NCBI GenBank assembly: GCA_011525625.1
Contig: WYAX01000012.1
Coordinates: 1 to 64,000 of the forward strand
DNA: 64,000 bases
Reading direction: 5' to 3'
Source: Nitrospira defluvii
GTDB lineage: Bacteria > Nitrospirota > Nitrospiria > Nitrospirales > Nitrospiraceae
Below are positions 1 through 8,951 of this stretch, in pieces (position 1 is the first letter of the stretch; each line of letters opens with the position of its first letter). The translations under genes were made by a program, and so were the position numbers. Below the pieces are notes generated by a model that did not search any database, was not told the origin of the DNA, and saw only the letters and a list, made by a program, of their open reading frames with translations.

Positions 1-180
1 AGTGACACCCTGACGCCGATGTTGGCGGTCATTTGTGCCACCCCTGGAGGGGAAGAATGGCTACTGAACGAAATTGTCAGGGGCATTGCTCGGTGGAAAG
101 ACCGACACCGCAATTTGCTCAAGCAACCACCCAATCGGTTTCACCGGACTGCCGGCGGTCACGCGGGCAGCCCATGTTAG
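1..180 (+). CDS. C-terminal 59 residues of an unidentified element protein (5' truncated)
   Basis: Frame 1 is open from the first base to the TAG at 178-180. The peptide has a protein-like composition, including the segment GGEEWLLNEIVRGIARW. It sits just upstream of the HTH and integrase genes, where small integrated elements often carry a primase, helicase or other replication protein. No domain can be recognised from so short a tail. It may also be chance open frame, because only 59 codons are visible. Confidence 0.35.
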   Translation, partial: SDTLTPMLAVICATPGGEEWLLNEIVRGIARWKDRHRNLLKQPPNRFHRTAGGHAGSPC

Positions 181-210
181 GGGGACTGGGGGTGTCGGGA
201 GACTCCCCCG

Positions 211-519
211 GTGGATCTGCACATGATCACCGTCAAAGAACTCTCGGCTTGGCTCAACATCAAAGAATCCACACTCTATCTCTGGGCCTCACAGAACAAG
301 ATTCCGTGCCGTCGTATTCATGGCCTCGTCCGCTTTGATCCTGAGGCCATCCAGGCGTGGCTAAAGGGCTTCGAGGCAGCACCCACTCACAGACCTCCTT
401 GTGTGCCTCGCCACAAAACCGGTGACGTAGACCACCTGATTGCCGTTGCAAAGGCCGCTCACTATACTTCCCGTCGCGAGAAACCAGGCAAAGACAGGGC
501 CACACAAGGAGGTCAATGA
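211..519 (+). CDS. AlpA/excisionase-like helix-turn-helix protein
   Basis: A protein of about 100 aa with an N-terminal MerR/excisionase-type helix-turn-helix: residues 9-30 contain VKELSAWLNIKESTLYLW, followed by a basic turn and the typical RFDPEAIQAWL end. Such proteins act as excision factors or regulators of the neighbouring integrase. The GTG at 211 or the ATG at 223 could be the start; only the ATG leaves the HTH at its usual distance from the N-terminus. Its TGA stop overlaps the integrase ATG at 516, so the two are translationally coupled. The C-terminal 40 residues are basic and unrecognised. Confidence 0.7.
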   Translation: MDLHMITVKELSAWLNIKESTLYLWASQNKIPCRRIHGLVRFDPEAIQAWLKGFEAAPTHRPPCVPRHKTGDVDHLIAVAKAAHYTSRREKPGKDRATQGGQ

Positions 520-1616
520 TGGCACTGTTTCGGCGAAACCGAGTCTGGTGGATGGGGTTTTCTTACTGCGGCAAACAGGTTCGAAGATCCACTGAAGTGA
601 CGGATAAGAAAGTGGCTGAAAAGATCTATCACAAGGTGAGAACTCAGATCGCTGAAGGGAAGTGGTATGAGCCAGCAAGGGGAGCTGATAAGACGGTGAA
701 GGAATTGTTGGAGCGCTATCTCCGAGATCATTCAGCGGTCAATAAGTCTTCCTCCTCTCAGCGAAGTGATAGGTCTGTGTCGGTGCATCTCATTCGAGCA
801 TTCGGGGGTCTGACCCTCAGGGAACTGCGCCCTTCTCTTATTGCAGCACATAAAGCGAGGCGACGAGCGGAAGGGGCTGCGGCCAAGACCATTAATATTG
901 AGTTAGGGATCTTGAGCCATGCCTTTCAGCTTGCCGTCAAGGAATGGGAGTGGGTGACGGAAAATCCGGTGATCCGCGTATCGAGGGAGAAAGTGCGTAA
1001 CGTGATTGAGCGGTGGCTTACAGCGGAGGAGGAACAGCGGTTGCTGGCCGCCTCCCCGCAATGGCTTCAGGAAATCATTGTCTTTGCCGCAAACACGGGG
1101 CTTCGACAGGGAGAAATCCTCGACCTGCAATGGTCCAGGGTTGATCTCTTCCGGCGGACTATTACGTTGCTGGAACAGAAAAACGGAGCGAAGGATACCC
1201 TTCCCGTCAATGCAAAGACGTTTGAGGTACTGAAAGCTAGAGCCAGGGTTCGTTCGCTCAAAAGCGATTACGTGTTCTTCAACGGTGCGGGCAATCGGAT
1301 GGATGCGCGAGATCTGCTCCGCGTGTTCTATCCTGTCATGCGCAAGGCAGACGTGAAAAACTTTCGTTTTCACGATCTGCGCCATACCTTCGCCACCCGT
1401 CTTGTGCAGGCCGGAGTCGACATTTACACCGTGCAGAAACTCGGACGATGGAAAACCATTTCCATGGTAATGCGATATGCCCATCACCATCCGGAGAGTT
1501 TGCGTGCTGGTGTGGAGATCTTGGATCGCGTTCCGGCAGGAGTTAGCACAAATTTAGCACAATCGCCTTCTCACACGCGTGTCGAGGCCGGTGCTGAAAC
1601 TGCTGTAAGTGTTTGA
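516..1616 (+). CDS. Tyrosine recombinase/integrase
   Basis: A phage-type integrase of 366 aa catalysing site-specific insertion and excision. The N-terminal part (about residues 60-150) is a SAM-like core-binding domain. The catalytic domain shows Arg197 in TGLRQGE, His286 and Arg289 in HDLRHTFA, Trp312 in place of the third His, and the nucleophile Tyr321 in MRYAHHH. A strong ribosome site (aggaggt) precedes the ATG at 516, overlapping the stop of the HTH gene. The gene ends 18 bp from the 3' end of tRNA-fMet, which points to that tRNA as its attachment site. All catalytic residues are intact, so it is probably functional. Confidence 0.95.
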   Translation: MMALFRRNRVWWMGFSYCGKQVRRSTEVTDKKVAEKIYHKVRTQIAEGKWYEPARGADKTVKELLERYLRDHSAVNKSSSSQRSDRSVSVHLIRAFGGLTLRELRPSLIAAHKARRRAEGAAAKTINIELGILSHAFQLAVKEWEWVTENPVIRVSREKVRNVIERWLTAEEEQRLLAASPQWLQEIIVFAANTGLRQGEILDLQWSRVDLFRRTITLLEQKNGAKDTLPVNAKTFEVLKARARVRSLKSDYVFFNGAGNRMDARDLLRVFYPVMRKADVKNFRFHDLRHTFATRLVQAGVDIYTVQKLGRWKTISMVMRYAHHHPESLRAGVEILDRVPAGVSTNLAQSPSHTRVEAGAETAVSV

Positions 1617-1634
1617 AAGAGAAGTGGGAAAGGT

Positions 1635-1711
<77 letters not shown>

Positions 1712-1716
1712 ACCGG

Positions 1717-1746
1717 ATAGTAACAGGCAGGTGAAACGAGAGTCAA
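1717..1746 (-). promoter_or_regulatory. Sigma-70 promoter of tRNA-fMet
   Basis: On the minus strand, TTGACT (1746-1741) and TACTAT (1722-1717) are separated by 18 bp. The -10 ends 5 bp before the mature tRNA 5' end at 1711. Confidence 0.6.
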
Positions 1747-1798
1747 GGAAGCTGCCGTGAGAATTGCATTCGCGAGGGGAGAATGATAAAGCGTGGGC

Positions 1799-2749
1799 AT
1801 GCGTATCGTGTTTATGGGAACACCGGACTTTGCCGTGCCATCGTTGGAGGCGTTGCTGAAGTCGGACGACGAAGTGGTGGGAGTGGTCACCCAGCCGGAC
1901 CGGCCGAAGGGGCGCGGACAGGACGTGATTCCCTCTCCAGTGAAAATCGTCTGCCGGCGTGAAGGCATCCCCGTGTTGCAGCCCCTGAAGATGAAAGACC
2001 CTGCCTTTTTGGATGCGTTGCGCCAGTGGGCTCCTGACGTGATTGCGGTGACGGCGTTTGGCCGGATTTTACCGCCGGTAATTTTGTCGCTCCCGCCGCA
2101 TGGCTGTATCAACGTGCATGGATCGTTGCTGCCGAAGTATCGCGGGGCGGGCCCTGTTCAATGGGCCATCATGCGAGGGGAACGGGAAACCGGTATCACC
2201 ACCATGTACATGGCCGAGGGGATGGACACCGGCGACATGTTGTTGCGTGAAACGGTGGAAATTCGTCCGGACGACACGGCGGGGACGCTGGCGGTTCGTC
2301 TAGCCGAGGTGGGCGGACGATTGTTGGTTGAGACCTTGCGCCGTCTCAAAGCAGGGACGCTCACTCCGGAACGACAGGACGATGCGCAGGCAACCTTGGC
2401 GCCCCTGCTCAAGAAGGAGGATGGATTGATCGATTGGACGTTGACGGCCGTGGAGATTGCCAATCGTGTGCGTGGCTTGTCTCCTTGGCCGGGTGCCTAT
2501 ACCTTCGTGAACGGGGAGCGCTGGGCCCTGTGGCGTGTCCAGGCCAGCGACGAATCGACCGGAGCGAGCCCCGGGACCGTGACCAAAGTTGCCAAAGACC
2601 GGGTTGAAGTCGCGACCGGTGGCGGGACCATTCACATCATCGATATTCAACCTTCCAACAGTCGGCGGATGACCATGGCCCAGTATTTGATAGGCCATCG
2701 GTTAGCTGAAGGCCTCAGTTTGCAGGCCGCTCCGCCGCCGGCGGGATGA
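1799..2749 (+). CDS. fmt: Methionyl-tRNA formyltransferase
   Basis: Transfers a formyl group from 10-formyl-THF to the methionine of initiator tRNA in the cytoplasm. The protein begins MRIVFMGTPDFAV, has the catalytic Asn105/His107 in INVHGSLLPKYRG and Asp143 in GMDTGD, and a C-terminal tRNA-binding domain. Its length of 316 aa is normal for the family. The ATG at 1799 gives the family's usual N-terminus; a GTG at 1793 is better spaced from the GGAG at 1778 and would add two residues. It heads the run fmt-rsmB-rpe-pheST and is divergent from the tRNA that it modifies. No def gene is adjacent, unlike the common def-fmt pairing. Confidence 0.96.
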   Translation: MRIVFMGTPDFAVPSLEALLKSDDEVVGVVTQPDRPKGRGQDVIPSPVKIVCRREGIPVLQPLKMKDPAFLDALRQWAPDVIAVTAFGRILPPVILSLPPHGCINVHGSLLPKYRGAGPVQWAIMRGERETGITTMYMAEGMDTGDMLLRETVEIRPDDTAGTLAVRLAEVGGRLLVETLRRLKAGTLTPERQDDAQATLAPLLKKEDGLIDWTLTAVEIANRVRGLSPWPGAYTFVNGERWALWRVQASDESTGASPGTVTKVAKDRVEVATGGGTIHIIDIQPSNSRRMTMAQYLIGHRLAEGLSLQAAPPPAG

Positions 2750-2810
2750 TCATGCGCGCATCATTCACGCGCCGCTGACGACCGGTCCCACCGTAACAAT
2801 TTTTCTACTC

Positions 2811-4253
2811 ATGGTTTCTGATCCGCAATCACTACAGCCGATTGACGCCGCATCCGCTGGGCGTCGTGCCGCCATGAAGGCGTTGGTGGCGATCGAAAAA
2901 GCCGGGTTGTTGAGCGATGATCTGTTCGATCAGGTTTCGGCTTCCGCCTCGTTGGATCAGCGGGACCGGGCCTTTATGGTCGAGCTTGTCCGCGGGGTTC
3001 TGCGCTATCGGGCGACGCTCGACTGGCGACTGGGCCTCTTGTCGGATCGGCGGATCGCAAAATTGCCCCTCCTTGTTCAGACAGTGCTGCGGTTGGGGGC
3101 GTACCAACTGCTGTATCTCGATCGAGTTCCGGATTCGGCTGCCGTCAATGAATCCGTGCGTTTGATCAAGCAGCAGTGCCGTCGCCTCGGGCGAGACTGG
3201 AGCGGGTTCGTGAACGCCGTGCTCAGGGCTCTACTGCGATCACCTGAACCGGCCTGGCCGGATATGGCGCAGGACCCGGTGACGGCCTTGAGCGTCCGGT
3301 ATTCCTGTCCGGTCTGGTTGGTAGAGCGATGGTGTCGTGATTGGGGCGTCGAACGGGCCGAGGCTTTGTGCCGTGCCACGGTTGAGATGCCGCCGCTGAC
3401 GCTTCGGGTGAACCGACTCCGAACCTCGCGTGGCGCGTTGTTGGCCGAACTGGCTGCGGCCAATGTTGCCGCCGGCCCGACGTTGATCAGCGAGGTGGGC
3501 GTTCAGCTGGCTCGCGCCACTTCGGTCGCAAATCTTCCGGGATATGCGGCGGGACATTTTTATGTCGAAGATGAGGCGGGCCAACTCATTCCGTTGCTCC
3601 TGGACGCACAACCGGGACAGCGGATGCTCGATGCCTGTGCGGCGCCGGGAGGAAAGACGACGCATGTGGCGGCGTTGATGGAAAATCGGGGGACCATCGT
3701 CGCCGTTGATCGAGCCACCGCACGGCTCAGTTTGGTGATGGAAAACTGCGGACGCCTTGGGGTGAACATCGTCACTCCGCTCATGGGTGATATGCGTGAC
3801 CTGATCCAGGCAGAGACGGCATCGGGAGCAGGACGGTGGGCCGTTGCAACGCGTGAGTCAGCCCTCTCCGTGCCGTTTGACCGCATTCTGCTCGACGCGC
3901 CCTGCAGCGGCTTGGGGGTGTTGCGACGCCATCCGGACGGCAAGTGGTACAAAACCCCGGAGAGCATCGCACAGCATCGATTGGTGCAGCAGGACTTGCT
4001 AGAGAAGACGAGTCGTCTCTTGCGGCCCGGTGGGGTGTTGGTCTATAGTGCTTGCTCGATCGAGCCTGAAGAAACCGAATCGATCATCGACGAGTTGTGT
4101 CGGGCTCATCGCGAATTTCAGCGTGAGTCGGTTGCGCCTTGGTTGCCCCCAGCCGGTCTGCCGTTCGTGACCCCTCGAGGGGATCTCTCTACGATGGCGA
4201 ACATGAACAGGATGGATGCGTTTTTTGCCGCTCGAGTGCGGAGGAGCGAATGA
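2811..4253 (+). CDS. rsmB: 16S rRNA m5C967 methyltransferase RsmB
   Basis: SAM-dependent rRNA cytosine-C5 methyltransferase of 480 aa. The N-terminal 140 residues resemble the NusB RNA-binding fold, as in other RsmB/Sun proteins. The catalytic domain carries the SAM motif DACAAPGGKTTH, the motif IV dipeptide in DAPCSGLG, and the second conserved cysteine in YSACSIEPEE. The ATG at 2811 has no clear ribosome site; an internal ATG at 2874 would shorten the NusB part. The stop overlaps the start of rpe (ATGA). Lies in the usual fmt-rsmB-rpe order seen in many bacteria. Confidence 0.94.
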   Translation: MVSDPQSLQPIDAASAGRRAAMKALVAIEKAGLLSDDLFDQVSASASLDQRDRAFMVELVRGVLRYRATLDWRLGLLSDRRIAKLPLLVQTVLRLGAYQLLYLDRVPDSAAVNESVRLIKQQCRRLGRDWSGFVNAVLRALLRSPEPAWPDMAQDPVTALSVRYSCPVWLVERWCRDWGVERAEALCRATVEMPPLTLRVNRLRTSRGALLAELAAANVAAGPTLISEVGVQLARATSVANLPGYAAGHFYVEDEAGQLIPLLLDAQPGQRMLDACAAPGGKTTHVAALMENRGTIVAVDRATARLSLVMENCGRLGVNIVTPLMGDMRDLIQAETASGAGRWAVATRESALSVPFDRILLDAPCSGLGVLRRHPDGKWYKTPESIAQHRLVQQDLLEKTSRLLRPGGVLVYSACSIEPEETESIIDELCRAHREFQRESVAPWLPPAGLPFVTPRGDLSTMANMNRMDAFFAARVRRSE

Positions 4254-4954
4254 TTCCCGGCCGGACCGTACGTATTGCCCCGTCTATTCTGTCGGCTGAT
4301 TTTGCCCGTTTGGCCGAAGAGGTCTCGCGAGTGGAGGCGGCGGGCGCCGACTGGCTGCACATCGATGTGATGGACGGCCACTTTGTTCCCAACCTTACGG
4401 TCGGGCCGCCCATCGTCGAAGCGCTGCGGAAGGTGACGACGCTGCCGCTGGATGTCCATCTCATGATGACAAATCCGGATGCGTTCATCGCGGAATTTGC
4501 CGAGGCGGGAGCAGATTATCTCACGGTCCATGTGGAGACCTGTCCTCATCTGCATCGGACGGTTCAGTCGATCAAGGAGCGGGGTGTGAAGGCCGGCGTC
4601 ACATTAAACCCCGCCACGCCGGCTGTGATGTTGTCGGAAATTGTGCGTGATGCCGATCTCATCCTGATCATGTCCGTGAATCCGGGATTCGGCGGACAAA
4701 AATTCATTCCCTCGTCGCTTCAAAAGATTGCCGAGGTTCGCGGATTGATCGATCGCACTCACAGCCATGCGCTCTTGGAGGTCGATGGCGGCGTGAAGCC
4801 GGATAATGCCGATGCGATTCTTGCGGCAGGTGCGGACGTGCTGGTGGCGGGATCCGCCGTGTTTTCCGGTGATGATTATGCTGCCGCCATTACCGCGTTG
4901 CGGGCCGGGCACGAATGCGCTGCTCGAACAGCGAGGACTGCCGCTGCCCGATGA
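4250..4954 (+). CDS. rpe: Ribulose-phosphate 3-epimerase
   Basis: Interconverts ribulose-5-phosphate and xylulose-5-phosphate in the pentose phosphate and Calvin pathways. The 234-aa TIM-barrel shows APSILSADF, the metal and catalytic segment WLHIDVMDGHFVPN, PLDVHLM, SVNPGFGGQ and the phosphate-binding LEVDGGVKPDN. The ATG at 4250 follows gaggagcg and overlaps the rsmB stop; an open frame extends further upstream but lacks family similarity. The TGA overlaps the pheS ATG at 4951, so rsmB-rpe-pheS are tightly coupled. It complements zwf later in the window. Confidence 0.96.
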   Translation: MIPGRTVRIAPSILSADFARLAEEVSRVEAAGADWLHIDVMDGHFVPNLTVGPPIVEALRKVTTLPLDVHLMMTNPDAFIAEFAEAGADYLTVHVETCPHLHRTVQSIKERGVKAGVTLNPATPAVMLSEIVRDADLILIMSVNPGFGGQKFIPSSLQKIAEVRGLIDRTHSHALLEVDGGVKPDNADAILAAGADVLVAGSAVFSGDDYAAAITALRAGHECAARTARTAAAR

Positions 4955-6528
4955 GCGAAGAGCGCCAGACCCCACCCCTATTCATGGATAACCTTCATCC
5001 CCTCGAAAGCAAAGTGTTGCTGGCGTTAGCCCAGCCGCAGAGTGCCCCGCCGACACTGGATCAGCTTACCTCGTCCACCGGGTTAGAGCCGTCGCAGTTG
5101 AGCATGGCGGTGGAATGGCTCTTGGCCAAGTCCCTGATTGCCGTGCATGCTGAAACCGTGGCGCACATTGCCTCGCTGACTCCGACGGGGGAGGCGTTTT
5201 TCGATCAGTCTGCACCGATCGAACGTGTGCTCTCGGCGGCTCGGGAGGCCGGGCAGACCGGGAAGCGGCTGACGATTCAGGATATTCAATCACAGGAACA
5301 ACTCGAGCCTTCCGATGTGAGCAAGGCCGTCGGGACCCTCAAGAAAGAGGGGGCGATTCTCATCGTGCAGGGCGGCTGCATCGAAAGCACTGGCCGCAAC
5401 AGTCCCACGGCCGAAGCCATGCGAACGGTACTGCAAGAATTACGGAGTGGGCAACGAGACCTAGAGACGTTCGCCGAGCCGCTCCGATCCGTGCTCCAGC
5501 AGCATGCGGTGAAGCGAGGGAATGCGCGCGAGCCCTTCCGTGTAGACGAACGGGTGACACGGTCGTTCGTGTTGACGGATGGCGGCCGAAATGTCGCGGA
5601 GCGGTTGTCGCGCGACGGTGTGGCGGAGGAAGTCTCGCAGTTGACGCCGGAACTTCTCAAGGAGGGGGCGTGGCGGACGAAGCGGTTCCGGAAGTACACC
5701 ATCAGCTTGCGGGCTCCGCGCATTGCGGCAGGGAAACGGCATCCCTATCGAGAGTTTCTCGATCTGGTGAAACTCAAGCTGGTCAGCATGGGGTTTCAGG
5801 AAATGCGGGGAACCCTCGTGGAGACCGAGTTCTGGAATATGGATGCGCTCTTCATGCCGCAGTTCCATCCGGCTCGCGACATTCACGATGTGTATTTTGT
5901 GAAGAACCCCACGCATGCTCGTGATATTGCCGAGCCCTATCTCAGGAATGTGACGCAGGTTCACGAGGAGGGCGCGGGGGCGGGTTCCACCGGCTGGGGG
6001 TATCGGTTCGATGTGGAACGCGCCAAGCGTTTAGTGCTGCGGAGTCAGGGGACCGCGGTGTCCGCGCGTCGGCTGGCGGCGAATCCTTCCGTGCCGGGGA
6101 AATATTTCTCCATTGCGCGCTGCTTTCGCTACGACCAGGTCGACGCCACCCACGCCACGGACTTTTTTCAGGTGGAAGGGATCGTCTTGGGGGCGGATAT
6201 TAACTTTCGCACCCTGTTAGGCTTGCTCAACCTGTTTGCGCGGGAAGTGGCCCAGGCCAAGGAAGTGAAATTTCTCCCCGCCTATTTCCCGTTCACGGAG
6301 CCCTCTGTGGAAATGCATGTGCGTCACCCGAAGCTCGGCTGGATGGAGCTTGGCGGTGCGGGATTGTTCCGTCCCGAGGTCACGACGCCGTTGGGTGTGT
6401 CGGTGCCGGTGATTGCCTGGGGGCTTGGGTTGGATCGGATGGCGATGGTGGCCCTGGGGATTCACGATATTCGCGACTTGTTCTCGGCGGACCTGGAATT
6501 CATTCGCACGATGCGAGGAAGTTTTTAG
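4951..6528 (+). CDS. pheS: Phenylalanyl-tRNA synthetase alpha subunit, archaeal/eukaryotic type
   Basis: Catalytic subunit of the (alpha-beta)2 PheRS. At 525 aa it is far longer than the roughly 330-350 aa of ordinary bacterial PheS. The N-terminal 230 residues are winged-helix-like repeats, as in archaeal and cytosolic eukaryotic enzymes. The class II core (about 280-525) carries the archaeal-type signature VETEFWNMDALFMPQFHPARD, then SIARCFRYDQVDATH and motif 3 in GLGLDRMAM. I chose the ATG at 4951, overlapping the rpe stop; an ATG at 4984 is an alternative. The partner pheT follows after 9 bp and is also of archaeal type. It lies convergent to the infC-rpmI-rplT operon. Confidence 0.93.
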   Translation: MSEERQTPPLFMDNLHPLESKVLLALAQPQSAPPTLDQLTSSTGLEPSQLSMAVEWLLAKSLIAVHAETVAHIASLTPTGEAFFDQSAPIERVLSAAREAGQTGKRLTIQDIQSQEQLEPSDVSKAVGTLKKEGAILIVQGGCIESTGRNSPTAEAMRTVLQELRSGQRDLETFAEPLRSVLQQHAVKRGNAREPFRVDERVTRSFVLTDGGRNVAERLSRDGVAEEVSQLTPELLKEGAWRTKRFRKYTISLRAPRIAAGKRHPYREFLDLVKLKLVSMGFQEMRGTLVETEFWNMDALFMPQFHPARDIHDVYFVKNPTHARDIAEPYLRNVTQVHEEGAGAGSTGWGYRFDVERAKRLVLRSQGTAVSARRLAANPSVPGKYFSIARCFRYDQVDATHATDFFQVEGIVLGADINFRTLLGLLNLFAREVAQAKEVKFLPAYFPFTEPSVEMHVRHPKLGWMELGGAGLFRPEVTTPLGVSVPVIAWGLGLDRMAMVALGIHDIRDLFSADLEFIRTMRGSF

Positions 6529-6537
6529 GACGACATC

Positions 6538-8256
6538 ATGCCCACCATCTCCGTACAACGAGACGACCTCGAAGCCCTCATCGCAGGACCGAACGGCACG
6601 CCGGTGCGCATTTCCCTTGATCAGCTGGAGCAGTCGCTCATGTTGGTGAAGGGGGAGTTGAAAGGACACAACGCCGAAACGGGCGAACTGCGGATCGAAC
6701 TCCAAGACAGCAACCGCCCTGATTTGTGGTGTTGCGAGGGTATCGCCCGGCAGATCCGGATCAAGCAACAGGGCGCGTCGATTTCGTATCCCTTCTTCAA
6801 AAAGCAGAAACGTGCGGCGGGGAAACTGGTCGTGGCGCCGGGGTTGGATCGGATTCGTCCCTATGTGGCGGCGTGTACGGCGGTCGGATATCGGGTGACG
6901 GCTTCCGGGCTCACCCAGCTCATCCAGACGCAGGAAAAGCTGGCCGATATCTTTGGGCGTAAACGACGGACGGTCTCTATTGGCTTGTATCGGTTGGCTC
7001 CCATCGTCTTTCCCGTGTCGTATGATTTAGTGAAGCCTGACGAGGTGCGGTTCACGCCGTTGGGCATGGAGACGGTGATGACCCTGCGCGAAATCCTCAT
7101 GGTTCACCCGAAGGGCGTAGAGTATGGCGGGATCCTCAGTGCTCATGATCGGCTTCCCGTGTTGCGCGATGCGAAGGGACAGGTGCTCTCGTTCCCGCCG
7201 ATCATCAACAGCCGGGAAATCGGCGAGGTGCAGGTCGGCGATCATGAATTGTTCGTCGAAGTGACGGGAACCGATTTACAGATGGTCGCGCTGACGCTGA
7301 ATATTTTTGCCGCCAACCTTGCCGATCGAGGGGCGGTGATCACCCCGGTGGAGATTCAATCGCCAGTGAAAACCGCATTCGGACGGCGCTGGCACACGCC
7401 GGTTGATTTCGGATCGCCGCGGTCGATTCCTCTCAAGGCCATTGAAACGGCTCTGGGTGAGGCATTGGGGGGGCGTGAGGTGACGGCGGCCTTGCAATCC
7501 TATGGCTACACGGTGAAGGCCGCCGGACAGAAGGTGGCTGTGCAATTGCCCGCCTACCGGAACGATCTATTGCATACCGTGGATGTGGTCGAGGATGTCG
7601 CGATCAGCCAGGGGTATGCCAGGTTTGCGCCGGTCATGCCGTCACAGTTCACCGTCGGCGGACTTTCCCCGCTGGAGCACATGGCCGACCGCATTCGACA
7701 CCTCATGGTGGGCATGGAGTTTCAGGAGATCATGTCCAACATCATGGGATCTCACCAGGATTTTTGCACCAAAATGCGGGTGGACGGCACCGAGTGGGCA
7801 AAGGTCGTGGAGGTGGACAACGTGATGTCCCTCAGCTATTCCTGTCTGCGTCAGTGGATCACGCCGTCGTTACTGCAGGTGGAGGCCAATTCGAGCCGTG
7901 CGTTTTATCCGCATCGCATGTTCGAAGTTGGGGAGGTGGCGGTTCTGGATGTGAATGCCGACATCGGCTCACGCACGGTGACGAAGTTAGGGGCTGTGAT
8001 TGCGCATGCCGGCGCACACTTCTCTGAAATTCACTCGTGCCTGGATTTGCTGCTGTACTATCTGGATCGCCCCTTTACCCTGGAGCCGGTACCCCATCCT
8101 TCATTTCTTGAGGGGCGGGCCGGAGCCATCGTTGCAGGTGGACGGGTGATCGGGCTGCTGGGGGAATTGCACCCCGAGGTGCTGGAACAGTGGCAGATAA
8201 GTGTGCCGGCTGTCTCACTGGAGCTGGAGCTCGACCGGTTACTCGATGAAGGATGA
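6538..8256 (+). CDS. pheT: Phenylalanyl-tRNA synthetase beta subunit, archaeal/eukaryotic type
   Basis: A 572-aa beta subunit, much shorter than the roughly 800-aa bacterial PheT. The N-terminal EMAP-type tRNA-binding domain and the C-terminal anticodon-binding FDX-ACB domain of bacterial PheT are both absent, which is the archaeal layout. It opens with the archaeal-type MPTISVQRDDLEALI segment, followed by the B3/B4-like region (about 110-270), B5 (about 300-370, with VQLPAYRNDLLHTVDVVEDVAI in pieces) and a degenerate class II fold. It is co-transcribed with pheS (9-bp gap). Its 3' end faces rplT, 52 bp away. Confidence 0.93.
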   Translation: MPTISVQRDDLEALIAGPNGTPVRISLDQLEQSLMLVKGELKGHNAETGELRIELQDSNRPDLWCCEGIARQIRIKQQGASISYPFFKKQKRAAGKLVVAPGLDRIRPYVAACTAVGYRVTASGLTQLIQTQEKLADIFGRKRRTVSIGLYRLAPIVFPVSYDLVKPDEVRFTPLGMETVMTLREILMVHPKGVEYGGILSAHDRLPVLRDAKGQVLSFPPIINSREIGEVQVGDHELFVEVTGTDLQMVALTLNIFAANLADRGAVITPVEIQSPVKTAFGRRWHTPVDFGSPRSIPLKAIETALGEALGGREVTAALQSYGYTVKAAGQKVAVQLPAYRNDLLHTVDVVEDVAISQGYARFAPVMPSQFTVGGLSPLEHMADRIRHLMVGMEFQEIMSNIMGSHQDFCTKMRVDGTEWAKVVEVDNVMSLSYSCLRQWITPSLLQVEANSSRAFYPHRMFEVGEVAVLDVNADIGSRTVTKLGAVIAHAGAHFSEIHSCLDLLLYYLDRPFTLEPVPHPSFLEGRAGAIVAGGRVIGLLGELHPEVLEQWQISVPAVSLELELDRLLDEG

Positions 8257-8287
8257 CGGGGAAGTCGCTTGATGAGGACCTCCCCGC
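8257..8287. terminator. Weak hairpin between convergent pheT and rplT
   Basis: CGGGGA at 8257-8262 can pair with TCCCCG at 8281-8286 around an 18-nt loop. There is no T-run on either side, so termination here is only a guess from the convergent gene ends. Confidence 0.25.
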
Positions 8288-8308
8288 CACGTGACTGATG
8301 TGTCTTGA

Positions 8309-8677
8309 TTAGCTCGTGGCTGTCGCGAGCTGCTGTTTGGCCACCCCGACGAGTTTCTCGAATCCCGCCATATCCCGGATCGCCATATCGGAGAGGACCT
8401 TCCGGTCCAATAGGATATTCGCCTTCTTCAGGGCATTCATGAACCGACTGTATGCGATGCCATGCATGCGGGTCGCGGCACTGATGCGCGCAATCCACAG
8501 CTGGCGAAAATCGCGTTTCCGCTGCTTTCGCCCCGAGTAGGCGTACGCCTGGCCTTTGTCGACGGACTCCGTTGCGCTTCGAAACAAGCGGCTCTTGGCA
8601 CCGTACTGGCCTTTCGCCAGTTTCAAGCGCTTCTTTCGCCGCTGTCGGGTTTTCGGACCACCTTTTGTACGAGGCAT
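8309..8677 (-). CDS. rplT: 50S ribosomal protein L20
   Basis: A 122-aa basic protein, of usual length, beginning MPRTKGGPKTRQRRKK and containing the conserved AKSRLFRSATESVDKGQAYAY segment (shown in part) and RKRDFRQLWIARI. L20 binds 23S rRNA early in 50S assembly and in some bacteria represses its own operon. It is the last gene of thrS-infC-rpmI-rplT and faces pheT. Confidence 0.97.
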   Translation of the reverse strand: MPRTKGGPKTRQRRKKRLKLAKGQYGAKSRLFRSATESVDKGQAYAYSGRKQRKRDFRQLWIARISAATRMHGIAYSRFMNALKKANILLDRKVLSDMAIRDMAGFEKLVGVAKQQLATATS

Positions 8678-8720
8678 GGGGAACGACTCCTTTCAGATCC
8701 TGTTCACCGGACAATTATCG

Positions 8721-8918
8721 TTACTGCGGAAGTAATTTGTTCAATGCGGGCGTCGAGGCGGAAGAGACTTCCGTGGCCCCCTTCAGGTTCCGCTTACGAT
8801 CGCGTGGCTTGCCGGTCAACAGGTGCCGACTGCCGGCCTTTCGGCGAACCAACTTCCCGGTTCCTGTGCGCTTGAACCGCTTCTTTGCGCCGCTGTGGGT
8901 TTTCATCTTCATCTTCAT
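8721..8918 (-). CDS. rpmI: 50S ribosomal protein L35
   Basis: A 65-aa basic protein with the L35 pattern MKTHSGAKKRFKRTGTGK and HLLTGK. Three in-frame ATGs lie at 8918, 8912 and 8906, giving the N-terminus MKMKMK. The ribosome site AAGGA lies about 8 nt before the first, so I use 8918. It sits between infC and rplT as in most bacteria. Confidence 0.95.
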   Translation of the reverse strand: MKMKMKTHSGAKKRFKRTGTGKLVRRKAGSRHLLTGKPRDRKRNLKGATEVSSASTPALNKLLPQ

Positions 8919-8951
8919 GCTCTCATTCCTTTCTTGCGTGCGTCACGCGCA

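Larger units (their letters stand above)
1..1634. mobile_element. Right end of an integrative element inserted at tRNA-fMet
   Basis: The integrase gene ends 18 bp from the encoded CCA end of the initiator tRNA gene. An AlpA-like HTH gene and the tail of another gene lie further left. Tyrosine integrases commonly use the 3' end of a tRNA gene as attachment site, and the inserted element then lies on the side of the tRNA 3' end, as here. The housekeeping genes begin immediately on the other side of the tRNA. The left boundary and the second att copy lie outside the window, so the size and cargo of the element are unknown. Confidence 0.6.
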
